The position numbers and the translations under genes are program-made. Below, piece after piece: positions 54,101 through 63,008 of a stretch of DNA of 64,000 nucleotides (within the stretch, counting starts at the first letter, position 1; every line of letters starts with the position of its first letter). The notes under the pieces were generated by a model. That model was not told where the DNA came from. It made no database searches and saw only the letters and a list, made by a program, of their open reading frames with translations. The DNA lies in contig JARDYH010000003.1 of the NCBI GenBank assembly GCA_029215795.1, positions 99,852,609 to 99,916,608 on the forward strand, in the 5' to 3' direction. This DNA is from Anniella stebbinsi. Taxonomy: Eukaryota > Chordata > Lepidosauria > Squamata > Anniellidae.

Positions 54101-57100
54101 GCAAAAATACACAAAGATGTCCAAAGCATGTGAACTCACTGGAACAAGGGTAAACGCTTCATACCAGGGCAAAACACATCATTTGCTGATGAACTGCAAC
54201 GTTACTGTACATTTCAGACGCTTTCTATTAGTTTGGGCGCTTCTGGCTAGAATGCTGCACCAATTGCCTTAATAGCGAATGTAAAGTAGGAATCCATGGG
54301 AAATCACTAGAACTGGTGTAAACCCATGGAACTAGGGCGAAATAGGTGATTTGATGCTAATCAGCAATATTTCTTTTCAGTTATCCCATTTCTCTCATTT
54401 TGGGCATTTGCTGTACCTTTCACACTTTTCTCTTATTTTGGGAAGTTTAGGCAAAAAGCTGCAACAAGTCCCTTAAAAGCGAATATACAGTAAGCATGCC
54501 TGGGAAATCACTGGAAATAGTGTAAATCATGAAACTAGGGCGAAATAGGTGATTTGATGCAAATCAGCAATGTTTCTTTACGTTGAACCCGTGTCTCTCA
54601 TTTTGGTCATTTGAGGCTACAAGATGTAGCTGAATAACGAGGGTTCAGTAAAAATAAAAAAAGATGTCTACAAGAAGTGAACTAACTGCACCAAGGGTAA
54701 AAGCTTCATCCTAGGCAAAACACATCATTTGCTGCTGATCTGCACGTGACTGTATATTTCAGACATTTTCTCTTATTTTGGGCAGGTTAGGCTAGAAAGC
54801 TGCACCAGTTCTCTTCCTAAAGAATGTACAGTAAGAATACATGGGAAATCACTGGAAATAGAGGAAATCCATGTAACTTGGACGAAATAGGTGATTTGAT
54901 GCTAATCAGCAATGTTTCTTTACATTAAACCCGTTCCCCTCATTTTGGTCATGTCAAGCTAGACAATGTTCAAAAGTAGAGAGGGCTCAGTAAAAATACA
55001 CAAAGATGTCCAAAGCAAGTGAAGTAACTCGAAGTAGGGTAAACGCTTCATACCAGGGCAAAACACATCATTTGCTGATGAACTGCAACGTTACTGTACA
55101 TTTCAGATGCTTTCTATTAGTTTGGACGCTTCTGGCTAGAATGCTGCACCAATTGCCTTAAAAGCAAATATACAGTTAGAATACACGGGAAATCACTGGA
55201 AATAGTGTATATCCATGTCACATGGACTAAATAGGTGATTTGATGCTAATCTGCAATTCTTTACGTTGAACCCGTGTCTCTCATTTTGGTCATTTCAGGC
55301 TAGAAAATGTCGCAGAATAACGAGGGTTCAGTAAAAATAAACAAAGATGTCTAAAAGAAGTGAACTAACTGGAACAAGGGTAAACGCTTCATACCAGGGC
55401 AAAACACATCATTTGCTGATGAACTGCAACGTTACTGTACATTTCAGACGGTTTCTATTAGTTTGGGCGCTTCTGGCTAGAATGCTGCACCAATTGCCTT
55501 AATAGCGAATGTAAAGTAGGAATCCATGGGAAATCACTAAAACTGGTGTAAACCCATGGAACTAGGGCGAAATAGGTGATTTGATGCTAATCAGCAATAT
55601 TTCTTTTCAGTTATCCCATTTCTCTCATTTTGGGCATTTGCTGTACCTTTCACACTTTTCTCTTATTTTGGGAAGTTTAGGCAAAAAGCTGCAACAAGTC
55701 CCTTAAAAGCGAATATACAGTAAGCATGCCTGGGAAATCACTGGAAATAGTGTAAATCATGAAACTAGGGCGAAATAGGTGATTTGATGCAAATCAGCAA
55801 TGTTTCTTTACGTTGAACCCGTGTCTCTCATTTTGGTCATTTGAGGCTACAAGATGTAGCTGAATAACGAGGGTTCAGTAAAAATAAAAAAAGAGGTCTA
55901 AAAGAAGTGAACTAACTGCACCAAGGGTAAAAGCTTCATCCTAGGCAAAACACATCATTTGCTGCTGATCTGCACGTGACTATATATTTCAGACATTTTC
56001 TGTTATTTTGGGCAGGTTAGGCTAGAAAGCTGCACCAGTTCCCTTCCTAACGAATGTACAGTAAGAATACATGGGAAATCAGTAGAAATAGAGGAAATCC
56101 ATGTAACTTGGACGAAATAGGTGATTTGATGCGAATCAGCAATGTTTCTTTACATTGAACCCGTGTCTCTCATTTTGGTCATTTGAGGCTACAAGAAGTA
56201 GCTGAATAACGAGGGTTCAGTAAAAATAAACAAAGATGTCTAAAAGAAGTGAACTAACTGCACCAAGGGTAAAAGCTTCATCCTAGGCAAAACACATCAT
56301 TTGCTGCTGATCTGCACGTGACTGTATATTTCAGACATTTTCTCTTATTTTGGGCAGGTTAGGCTAGAAAGCTGCACAAGTTCCCTTCCTAACGAATGTA
56401 CAGTAAGAATACATGGGAAATCAGTGGAAATAGAGGAAATCCATGTAACTTGGGCGAAATAGGTGATTTGATGCGAATCAGCAATGTTTCTTTATATTAA
56501 ACTCGTTCCCCTCATTTTGGTCGTCAAGCTAGACAATGTTCCTAAGTAGAGAGGGCTCAGCAAAAATACACAAAGATGTCCAAAGCATATGAAGTAACTC
56601 GAAGTAGGGTAAATGCTTCAAACTAGGGGAAAAAACATCATTTGCTGCTGATCTGTAACGTAACTGTACATTTCACACATTTTCTCTTATTTGGGCACTT
56701 CAGGCTAGAATGCTGCACCAATTGCCTTAATAGCGATTGTAAAGTAGGAATCCATGGGAAACGACTGGAAATAGTGCATATCCATGTCACATGGACTAAA
56801 TAGGTGATTTGATGCTAATCTGCAACTGTTCTTTACGTTGAACCCGTGTCTCTCATTTTGGTCATTTCAGGCTAGAAAATGTCGCTGAATAACGAGGGTT
56901 CAGTAAAAATAAAAAAAGATGTCTACAAGAAGTGAACTAACTGCACCAAGGGTAAAAGCTTCATCCTAGGCAAAACACATCATTTGCTGCTGATCTGCAT
57001 GTGACTGTATATTTCAGACATTTTCTCTTATTTTGGGCAGGTTAGGCTAGAAAGCTGCACCAGTTCCCTTCCTAACGAATGTACAGTAAGAATACATGGG

Positions 57101-57840
57101 AAATCACTGGAAATAGAGGAAATCCATGTAACTTGGACGAAATAGGTGATTTGATGCTAATCAGCAATGTTTCTTTACATTAAACCCGTTCCCCTCATTT
57201 TGGTCATGTCAAGCTAGACAATGTTCAAAAGTAGAGAGGGCTCAGTAAAAATACACAAAGATGTCCAAAGCAAGTGAAGTAACTCGAAGTAGGGTAAATG
57301 CTTCAAACTAGGGGAAAAAACATCATTTGCTGCTGATCTGTAACGTAACTGTACATTTCACACATTTTCTCTTATTTGGGCACTTCAGGCTAGAATGCTG
57401 CACCAATTGCCTTAATAGCGATTGTAAAGTAGGAATCCATGGGAAACGACTGGAAATAGTGCATATCCATGTCACATGGACTAAATAGGTGATTTGATGC
57501 TAATCTGCAACTGTTCTTTACGTTGAACCCGTGTCTCTCATTTTGGTCATTTCAGGCTAGAAAATGTCGCTGAATAACGAGGGTTCAGTAAAAATAAAAA
57601 AAGATGTCTACAAGAAGTGAACTAACTGCACCAAGGGTAAAAGCTTCATCCTAGGCAAAACACATCATTTGCTGCTGATCTGCATGTGACTGTATATTTC
57701 AGACATTTTCTCTTATTTTGGGCAGGTTAGGCTAGAAAGCTGCACCGGTTCCCTTCCTAACGAATGTACAGTAAGAATACATGGGAAATCACTGGAAATA
57801 GAGGAAATCCATGTAACTTGGACGAAATAGGTGATTTGAT
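51147..57840 (+). repeat. 3347-bp tandem duplication (51147-54493 and 54494-57840)
   Basis: Rare variants recur 3347 bp apart: TTCTCTTCCTAAAGAATG (about 51471 and 54818), CTGCAATTCTTTACG (about 51906 and 55253), AGACGGTTTC (about 52100 and 55447), ATCACTAAAACTGG (about 52187 and 55534) and CAAGAAGTAGCTG (about 52846 and 56193). S landmarks 51147/54494 and 52377/55724 agree. The copies part company near 53.4-53.6 kb and 56.7-57 kb, where the first has a C/B joint and the second has a further 685-bp duplication. Confidence 0.87.
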
Positions 57841-57963
57841 GCTAATCAGCAATGTTTCTTTACATTAAACCCGTTCCCCTCATTTTGGTCATGTCAAGCT
57901 AGACAATGTTCAAAAGTAGAGAGGGCTCAGTAAAAATACACAAAGATGTCCAAAGCAAGTGAA
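56594..57963 (+). repeat. 685-bp two-monomer tandem duplication
   Basis: The stretch beginning GTAACTCGAAGTAGGG at 56594 is repeated from 57279. Both copies carry the private GGGAAACGACTGG (56756 and 57441) and TGCATGTGACTG (about 56997 and 57682). The visible differences include GCACCAGTTC against GCACCGGTTC. This is probably one of the youngest events in the array. The first full monomer of each copy changes from D-type at its head to A-type (AAAAAAAGATG, CTACAAG) after the GAGGGTTCAG segment. Confidence 0.84.
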
Positions 57964-58663
57964 GTAACTCGAAGTAGGGTAAACGCTTCATTCCAGGGCA
58001 AAACACATCATTTGCTGATGAACTGCAACGTTACTGTACATTTCAGATGCTTTCTATTAGTTTGGACGCTTCTGGCTAGAATGCTGCACCAATTGCTTTA
58101 AAAGCAAATATACAGTTAGAATACACGGGAAATCACTGGAAATAGTGTATATCCATGTCACATGGACTAAATAGGTGATTTGATGCTAATCTGCAATTCT
58201 TTACGTTGAACCCGTGTCTCTCATTTTGGTCATTTCAGGCTAGAAAATGTCGCGGAATAACGAGGGTTCAGTAAAAATAAACAAAGATGTCTAAAAGAAG
58301 TGAACTAACTGGAACAAGGGTAAACGCTTCATACCAGGGCAAAACACATCATTTGCTGATGAACTGCAACGTTACTGTACATTTCAGACGCTTTCTATTA
58401 GTTTGGGCGCTTCTGGCTAGAATGCTGCACCAATTGCCTTAATAGCGAATGTAAAGTAGGAATCCATGGGAAATCACTAGAACTGGTGTAAACCCATGGA
58501 ACTAGGGCGAAATAGGTGATTTGATGCTAATCAGCAATATTTCTTTTCAGTTATCCCATTTCTCTCATTTTGGGCATTTGCTGTACCTTTCACACTTTTC
58601 TCTTATTTTGGGAAGTTTAGGCAAAAAGCTGCAACAAGTCCCTTAAAAGCGAATATACAGTAA

Positions 58664-59860
58664 GCATGCCTGGGAAATCACTGGAAATAGTGTAAATCAT
58701 GAAACTAGGGCAAAATAGGTGATTTGATGCAAATCAGCAATGTTTCTTTACGTTGAACCCGTGTCTCTCATTTTGGTCATTTGAGGCTACAAGATGTAGC
58801 TGAATAACGAGGGTTCAGTAAAAATAAAAAAAGATGTCTAAAAGAAGTGAACTAACTGCACCAAGGGTAGAACCTTCATCCTAGGCAAAACACATCATTT
58901 GCTGCTGATCTGCACGTGACTGTATATTTCAGACATTTTCTCTTATTTTGGGCAGGTTAGGCTAGAAAGCTGAACCAGTTCCATTCCTAACGAATGTACA
59001 GTAAGAATACATGGGAAATCAGTGGAAATAGAGGAAATCCATGTAACTTGGACGAAATAGGTGATTTGATGCGAATCAGCAATGTTTCTTTATATTAAAC
59101 CCGTTCCCCTCATTTTGGTCATGTCAAGCTAGACAATGTTCCTAAGTAGAGAGGGCTCAGCAAAAATACACAAAGATGTCCAAAGCATGTGAAGTAACTC
59201 GAAGTAGGGTAAATGCTTCAAACTAGGGGAAAAAACATCATTTGCTGCTGATCTGTAACGTAACTGTACATTTCAGACGCTTTCTATTAGGTTGGGCGCT
59301 TCAGGCTAGAATGCTGCACCAGTTGCCTTAATAGCGAAGGCAAAGTGAGAATCCACGGGAAATGACTGGAACTAGTGTAAATCCATGGAACTAGGGCGAA
59401 ATAGGTGATTTGATTCTATTCAGCCATGTTTCTTTTCCGTTATCCCGTGTCTCTCATTTTGGGCATTTGCTGTACGTTTCACACTTTTCTCTTATTTGCC
59501 TTAATAGCGAATGCACAGTAAGAATACATGGGAAATCACTGGAAATAGTGTAAATCATGAAACTTGGGCGAAATAGGTGATTTGATGCAAATCAGCAATG
59601 TTTCTTTACATTAAACCCGTTCTTCTCATTTTGGTCATGTCAAGCTAGACAATGTTCAAAAGTAGAGAGGGCTCAGTAAAAATACACAAAGATGTCCAAA
59701 GCAAGTGAAGTAACTCGAAGTAGGGTAAATGCTTCAAACTAGGGGAAAAAACATCATTTGCTGCTGACCTGTAACGTAACTGTACATTTCACACATTTTC
59801 TCTTATTTGGGCACTTCAGGCTAGAATGCTGCACCAATTGCCTTAATAGCGATTGTAAAG
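58664..59860 (+). repeat. Degenerate right edge of the satellite array
   Basis: After the last canonical S (58664) the monomers accumulate private changes: GGTAGAACCTTC near 58867, AGCTGAACCAG near 58969, TAGCGAAGGC near 59333 and GATTTGATTC near 59407. The short unit at 59404-59575 is the old S type with a further loss of about 30 bp (172 bp in all). The last monomer starts at 59576 and stops after about 285 of 342 bp, where hAT sequence begins. Higher divergence at an array edge is the usual outcome of unequal exchange. Confidence 0.85.
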
Positions 59861-59872
59861 TAGGGGTGTGCA
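59861..59872 (+). repeat. Putative left terminal inverted repeat of the hAT element
   Basis: The sequence TAGGGGTGTGCA sits exactly where the satellite is interrupted. hAT termini commonly begin with C/T-A-G followed by a G-rich stretch. Its inverted partner TGCACACCCCTA should mark the right end, which is not in the window. Confidence 0.6.
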
Positions 59873-60025
59873 TCGGATCGGATCCGATCCACGATCCGAA
59901 TCCGATCTGCCTCAAAAATCGGAAAATCCGATCCGATCCGATCCGATCCGACACACCATCCGATCCGATCCGATCCGATCCGATGAGATCCGATCCGGAT
60001 CGGATCGGATCGGCGGATCGGACGC
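59871..60025. repeat. GATCC/GGATC pentamer cluster with inverted symmetry
   Basis: Runs of the pentamer ATCCG/GATCC on the plus strand (about 59928-59985) are flanked by GGATC runs of opposite orientation (59871-59885 and 59996-60022). GATCCGATCCGGATCGGATC at 59987-60006 is a perfect palindrome. The whole block could fold into long hairpins. Its place directly inside the terminus resembles the subterminal transposase-binding repeats known from Ac and other hAT elements; that function is inferred. Open frames crossing the block give only Ser-Asp-Pro-Ile-Arg style low-complexity peptides and are not genes. Confidence 0.9.
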
Positions 60026-60640
60026 CATTTTAAATGTGTTTTCCCATAGCAAAGTATTGTTGTTTTACAAAAACGCCTACAACTTTTTCATTTTTAATGA
60101 TAGAAGGATGAAACTTGGGCACATTGTACACTGGTTAGGGATAGGTATCTGTGAGAAATTTCAGAAAGATTGGTGCTTGCAGTTTGTAGCAATTAATTTT
60201 TTAATAAATAACATGGAATGCCTATAACTCGGTCATTTTTAAAGTTACACAAATGAAGCTTTGCCACATTGTAGGTGGTACCTTGGGACCCATGTGTGTG
60301 AAATCCCACAACCGTGGGTGCTTGCCTGGTGTGGCAATGAATTTTTGAAAAATGGGTAGTAGTGGGGTAAATGCAGTTATGCCTCCCATTTTTCTATTTT
60401 TAAAGATACAAACAGGACACTTTGGCACATTACAGGGAACACTTCCGTTGATATGTGTGTAAAATTTCAGACAGCTAGCTCCAGGCATGTGTTAGCAATG
60501 AATTGTTGAAAATTGGGTAGCAGTGGGGTAAAATACAGTTTTGCCTCCCATTTTTTTATTTTCAAAGATACAAACGGGAAACTTTGGCACATTGCAGGGA
60601 ACACTTCACGTCAAATGTGTGTGAAATTTCCAAAAGGTAG
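60026..60640 (+). repeat. Four degenerate about 145-162 bp direct repeats in the hAT 5' region
   Basis: The core (T)TTGGCACATT recurs with changes at 60116, 60260, 60421 and 60583, giving spacings of 145, 161 and 162 bp. Each copy has a T-rich segment such as CCCATTTTT, then AAAGATACAAA, the core, a GTGTGTGAAATTTC-like segment and GCAATGAATTTTTGAAAA. The third and fourth copies are the most alike. The stretch has no convincing coding sequence. It may be an older, unhomogenised relative of the 147-bp repeats that follow, since both share the GAAATTTC...GGTGCAATA...AGTGGG arrangement. Confidence 0.75.
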
Positions 60641-61256
60641 GTGCAATATTTCAGTGGGAAACGAAGGTTTATTCATGGCATTTCACATGGGATTTATGGG
60701 TTGGTTTGAAGAGCTAGCAAGCTCTAACTCGCTCACATGGCAGAGGACTTATGCCCATTCAAACGCTGAAAATTTCACAAACTTTGGTGCAATACTTTAG
60801 TGGGAAAACAAAGGTTTATTCATGGCATTTCACATGGGATTTATGGGTTGGTTTGAAGAGCTACCAAGCTCTAACTCGCTCACATGGCAGAGGACTTATG
60901 CCCGCTCAAACGCTGAAAATTTCACAAACTTTGGTGCAATACTTTACTGGGAAAACAAAGGTTTATTCATGGCATTTCACATGGGATTTATGGGTTGGTT
61001 TGAAGAGCTACCAAGCTCTAACTCGCTCACATGGCAGAGGACTTATGCCCGCTCAAACGCTGAAAATTTCACAAACTTTGGTGCAATACTTTAGTGGGAA
61101 AACAAAGGTTTATTCATGGCATTTCACATGGGATTTATGGGTTGGTTTGAAGAGCTACCAAGCTCTAACTCGCTCACATGGCAGAGGACTTATGCCCGCT
61201 CAAATGCTGAAAATTTCACAAACTTTGGTGCAATACTTTAGTGGGAAAACAAAGGT
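60641..61256 (+). repeat. 147-bp tandem repeat, four near-identical copies
   Basis: GGTTTATTCATGGCATTTC starts units at 60666, 60813 and 60960, with a fourth at 61107, and the unit ends again with GGTT at 61254, so the period is exactly 147 bp. Copies differ at only a few bases (GCTAGCAAG against GCTACCAAG, CCCATTCAAA against CCCGCTCAAA, ACGCTG against ATGCTG, TTTACTGGG against TTTAGTGGG). Because 147 is divisible by 3, stop-free frames pass through several copies and give repeated 49-residue peptides. These are by-products, not evidence of a gene. Minisatellites of this kind are common in the non-coding parts of DNA transposons. Confidence 0.93.
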
Positions 61257-61334
61257 TAAACTTTATTATTTTAAACCTTCAGGAAAGGGAGGGGGAGGTT
61301 GTGTTTGTGTGTGTGTGTTTGACAGCTTGATCCA

Positions 61335-61432
61335 CCAATTGTGCTTTAGAATACATGACTGAATCACCCAATCCTGTGAAGACTTTCTTCAGCCTCCAAT
61401 CGCAATGCTGGAGGAGGGCACCAGTATATATT
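61335..61432 (+). promoter_or_regulatory. Candidate transposase promoter (CCAAT boxes and TATA-like box)
   Basis: CCAAT occurs at 61335-61339, 61368-61372 and 61396-61400, followed by TATATATT at 61425-61432. If the TATA-like box is used, transcription would begin about 25-30 bp downstream, some 425 bp before the transposase ATG. The last CCAAT is closer to the TATA-like box than usual. The first two have more typical spacing. This is motif evidence only. Confidence 0.35.
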
Positions 61433-61734
61433 CTCTCAGCCCTGCCCTTCTGGCTCTTTGTGGGTTGAACGTGGAGGAGATTAGGGAGTGTTTTGGAGCT
61501 GTGTTGGAGAGACTGTATTGAACTGATTGCATTTGGAGGTGGTTTTGAGGAGTTTCTGATCTTTTACTTCAGCTTTTCTTGTTCTCTCTCTTGGCTTTCC
61601 TTTCTCTCTTGCCTTTCCTTTCTTAGATAGCACGTTTGTCTGTGAGTTCAGTTTGTCTTTGCAGTGAGTGTGTTTGTTCTTCTTTCGCTTTCTGAAAAAA
61701 ACCCAAAAAAATAATAAAAAAATATTTCTATCCT

Positions 61735-61738
<4 letters not shown>

Positions 61739-61770
<32 letters not shown>
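61739..61770. repeat. (GT)16 microsatellite
   Basis: Sixteen uninterrupted GT units follow a CTCTCT stretch, and imperfect GTGAGTGAGTGTGTGT continues to about 61790. It lies in the transposase leader and produces a poly-His/Thr peptide when read on the reverse strand, which is not a real product. Confidence 0.95.
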
Positions 61771-61773
<3 letters not shown>

Positions 61774-61883
61774 TGTGAGTGAGTGTGTGTTGCTGGGCTG
61801 TGTAGCCTGCTGCTACAAACACAAAAAAAGTCAGCAAAGCACACACTTATACAACAATAAAAATAAATAATAATAAAAATAAA

Positions 61884-63008
61884 ATGAAGCGTGGCACTCA
61901 AAGGGGGGGTGCTCCCAAGGCAGCATTTGGGAGAGGCCGCTCTGGGCGTGGCGCTGCTGCTGCTGCTGCTGCTGGGACCAGCAGCAGGCAGCCTACTTCC
62001 ACACCCCCAGTTAAACTGAGGCGTTCTCCACTGGGGCAGCAGAAGCAGGCAGAGGCAACTCAAAGTAGTGCCTGCAGGGCACTCTTTCAGCAACATGAGG
62101 CAGGTGCTGGGAGCAGCAGTGGGCATGAAGAAGGAGCACTATATCCAGCTCCTTCTTTGGTGGGTGAGCCTGTGAACCCGCTGACTGATCTTTTCCCAGA
62201 TCTTGTGGAAGTCAGCGAGGTTCAGAGTGAGAAGGAGGACTCTGATGTGGGGCAAGAGGAAGAGCAGGCAGCACCAGAGACTTACTCTCCACAATCCGTC
62301 CTCTCTTCCACTCATTCCCTTGCTCCTGAGGTGACACCACAGAGCGAAGGCGCCGGCAGGCCGTCTGTGTCACCCCAGAAGCGACAGGCAAGCAAGGTGT
62401 GGGACCACTTTGAGGTGGCAGTGGATTCCCGCTTTGCTGTCTGTCGCCACTGCAAGATGTCAGTGAGCAGGGGAAAAATGCCAGGCCACTTCACCACCAC
62501 AAACCTCAGCCGCCACATGCAGAGGCACCACCAGTCTGTTTTGCTTGGGACCGAGGCGGGCACCTCGCAGCAGACTGGTGCTAGCGGCAAGGGCAAGCAG
62601 AAGGCTCCTGCAACTTCTGCCAGCTCTCGACCTCCCATCCCCAAGAGGCTTCGCCAGGCCACCATGGAAGAGATGGGGTGGGGGAAGTATGGAGCCACAA
62701 GGTGGCGTTTTCCAGCGCCCAACCAGATCACCAATTGCATCGGTGAGATGGTGGCGTTGGATGACCAGCCATTCAGCCTCGTCGAGAACGCAGGCTTCAA
62801 GAGGCTGATGGCTCTTGTGGTTCCATACTACAAGCCGCCGTGTCGCACCACCCTGAGCAGGCGTGTGGTGCCCTCCCTGTACCGGGCATGCAGGGAGTTA
62901 GTTCTGGGTCGTCTGTGCCAGGCAGAGGCACAGAAGGTGCACTTCACTTCGGACATCTGGTCCAGCGAAGGAGGAGTGCACGCTTACCTGTCCCTGACGG
63001 CTCACTGA
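61884..63008 (+). CDS. N-terminal 374-residue open frame of the hAT transposase
   Basis: This is the part that would be translated from this copy unless the TGA is read through. The ATG has A at -3 and follows an AT-rich leader; it is the first ATG of the frame in this GC-rich region. The product would keep the nuclear-type basic N-terminus, the poly-Ala run, the acidic linker, the complete BED DNA-binding finger and a basic patch (PIPKRLRQ, 251-258). It would end at LTAH, just past the first catalytic Asp. Such a truncated protein could still bind element ends but could not catalyse transposition. Whether it is expressed cannot be judged from sequence. Open frames in the other two forward frames and on the reverse strand across 62.3-64 kb overlap this frame and reflect its GC-rich composition. 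Confidence 0.75.
   Translation: MKRGTQRGGAPKAAFGRGRSGRGAAAAAAAGTSSRQPTSTPPVKLRRSPLGQQKQAEATQSSACRALFQQHEAGAGSSSGHEEGALYPAPSLVGEPVNPLTDLFPDLVEVSEVQSEKEDSDVGQEEEQAAPETYSPQSVLSSTHSLAPEVTPQSEGAGRPSVSPQKRQASKVWDHFEVAVDSRFAVCRHCKMSVSRGKMPGHFTTTNLSRHMQRHHQSVLLGTEAGTSQQTGASGKGKQKAPATSASSRPPIPKRLRQATMEEMGWGKYGATRWRFPAPNQITNCIGEMVALDDQPFSLVENAGFKRLMALVVPYYKPPCRTTLSRRVVPSLYRACRELVLGRLCQAEAQKVHFTSDIWSSEGGVHAYLSLTAH
61953..61974 (+). repeat. GCT trinucleotide run encoding poly-Ala
   Basis: Seven GCT codons in a row in the transposase frame encode Ala24-Ala30, between an Arg/Gly-rich start and a Ser-rich segment. Such runs vary in length by replication slippage without breaking the frame. Confidence 0.9.

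Larger units (their letters stand above)
1..59860 (+). repeat. Satellite DNA array, 342-bp monomers with 203-bp short monomers, HOR-organised
   Basis: The stretch is entirely one tandem satellite, all copies in the same orientation. The box GTGATTTGAT recurs at 36, 378, 722, 925, 1268, 1610, 1951, 2294, 2636, 2980 and 3183 (positions of the preceding GG), giving steps of 341-344 bp broken by regular 203-bp steps. The same pattern continues to 59576. About 150 full and 37 short monomers fit. Monomer classes are separable by diagnostic bases: A (ATGCAAATCAGC), B (TTACATTAAACCC, AACTCACTGG), C (TATATTAAACTCG, GGGGAAAAAACATC), D (CTAATCTGCAAC) and E (CAGCAAAGTTTC). Copies differ by only scattered substitutions, so homogenisation is recent or continuing. 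The array runs off the left edge. No open frame of meaningful length and no interspersed element is present. Such arrays typically form centromeric or pericentromeric heterochromatin; that role is inference here. Confidence 0.97.
61257..61883 (+). other. Transposase 5' leader: promoter-like motifs, pyrimidine tract, A-rich end
   Basis: This is non-coding sequence between the 147-bp repeats and the transposase start. It contains CCAAT and TATA-like motifs (61335-61432), a C/T-rich tract (about 61557-61625) ending in TTAG, a GTTTGTCTTTGCAG acceptor-like site ending near 61664, donor-like GTGAGT at 61642-61647 and near 61775, a (GT)16 run, and an A/T-rich stretch with repeated AATAAA-like words just before the ATG. 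A spliced 5' leader is possible but no exon boundary can be fixed. Reverse-strand open frames here read only through low-complexity sequence. Confidence 0.5.

Noticed and set aside
1..59860. CENP-B box in the satellite monomers
   Set aside because: No word fitting TTCG....A..CGGG was seen in any monomer class; the closest TTCG and CGTT words lack the spaced CGGG.
1..59860. Alpha satellite, suggested by the about 171-bp half-unit
   Set aside because: Only the length agrees. The sequence does not resemble alpha satellite as I know it, and the flanking hAT element does not suggest a primate.
1..59860. CRISPR array or other spacer-repeat system
   Set aside because: The units are 342 and 203 bp and contiguous, without short repeats separated by unique spacers.
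59754..60227. Open frames on both strands across the GATCC block
   Set aside because: They translate pentamer repeats into Ser-Asp-Pro-Ile-Arg style peptides and span the satellite/hAT junction; no domain and no codon signal.
60222..60488. Reverse-strand 88-residue open frame in the hAT 5' region
   Set aside because: It crosses the degenerate direct repeats, has no recognisable domain and fits no transcription signal.
60751..61362. 203-residue open frame with 49-residue repeats
   Set aside because: It exists because the 147-bp DNA repeat is divisible by three. A second frame is also open, and DNA identity is uniform rather than codon-biased.
61857..61883. AATAAA-like words as polyadenylation signals ending an upstream gene
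   Set aside because: They sit in a low-complexity A/T run directly before the transposase ATG, and no upstream gene is present.
61481..62126. Reverse-strand open frames with poly-His/Thr and poly-Ser tracts
   Set aside because: They read the GT microsatellite and the GCT run backwards and overlap the better supported transposase frame.
63006..63008. TGA as a selenocysteine or programmed read-through codon
   Set aside because: No selenocysteine element can be identified, hAT transposases are not selenoproteins, and a simple TGG-to-TGA change explains the site.
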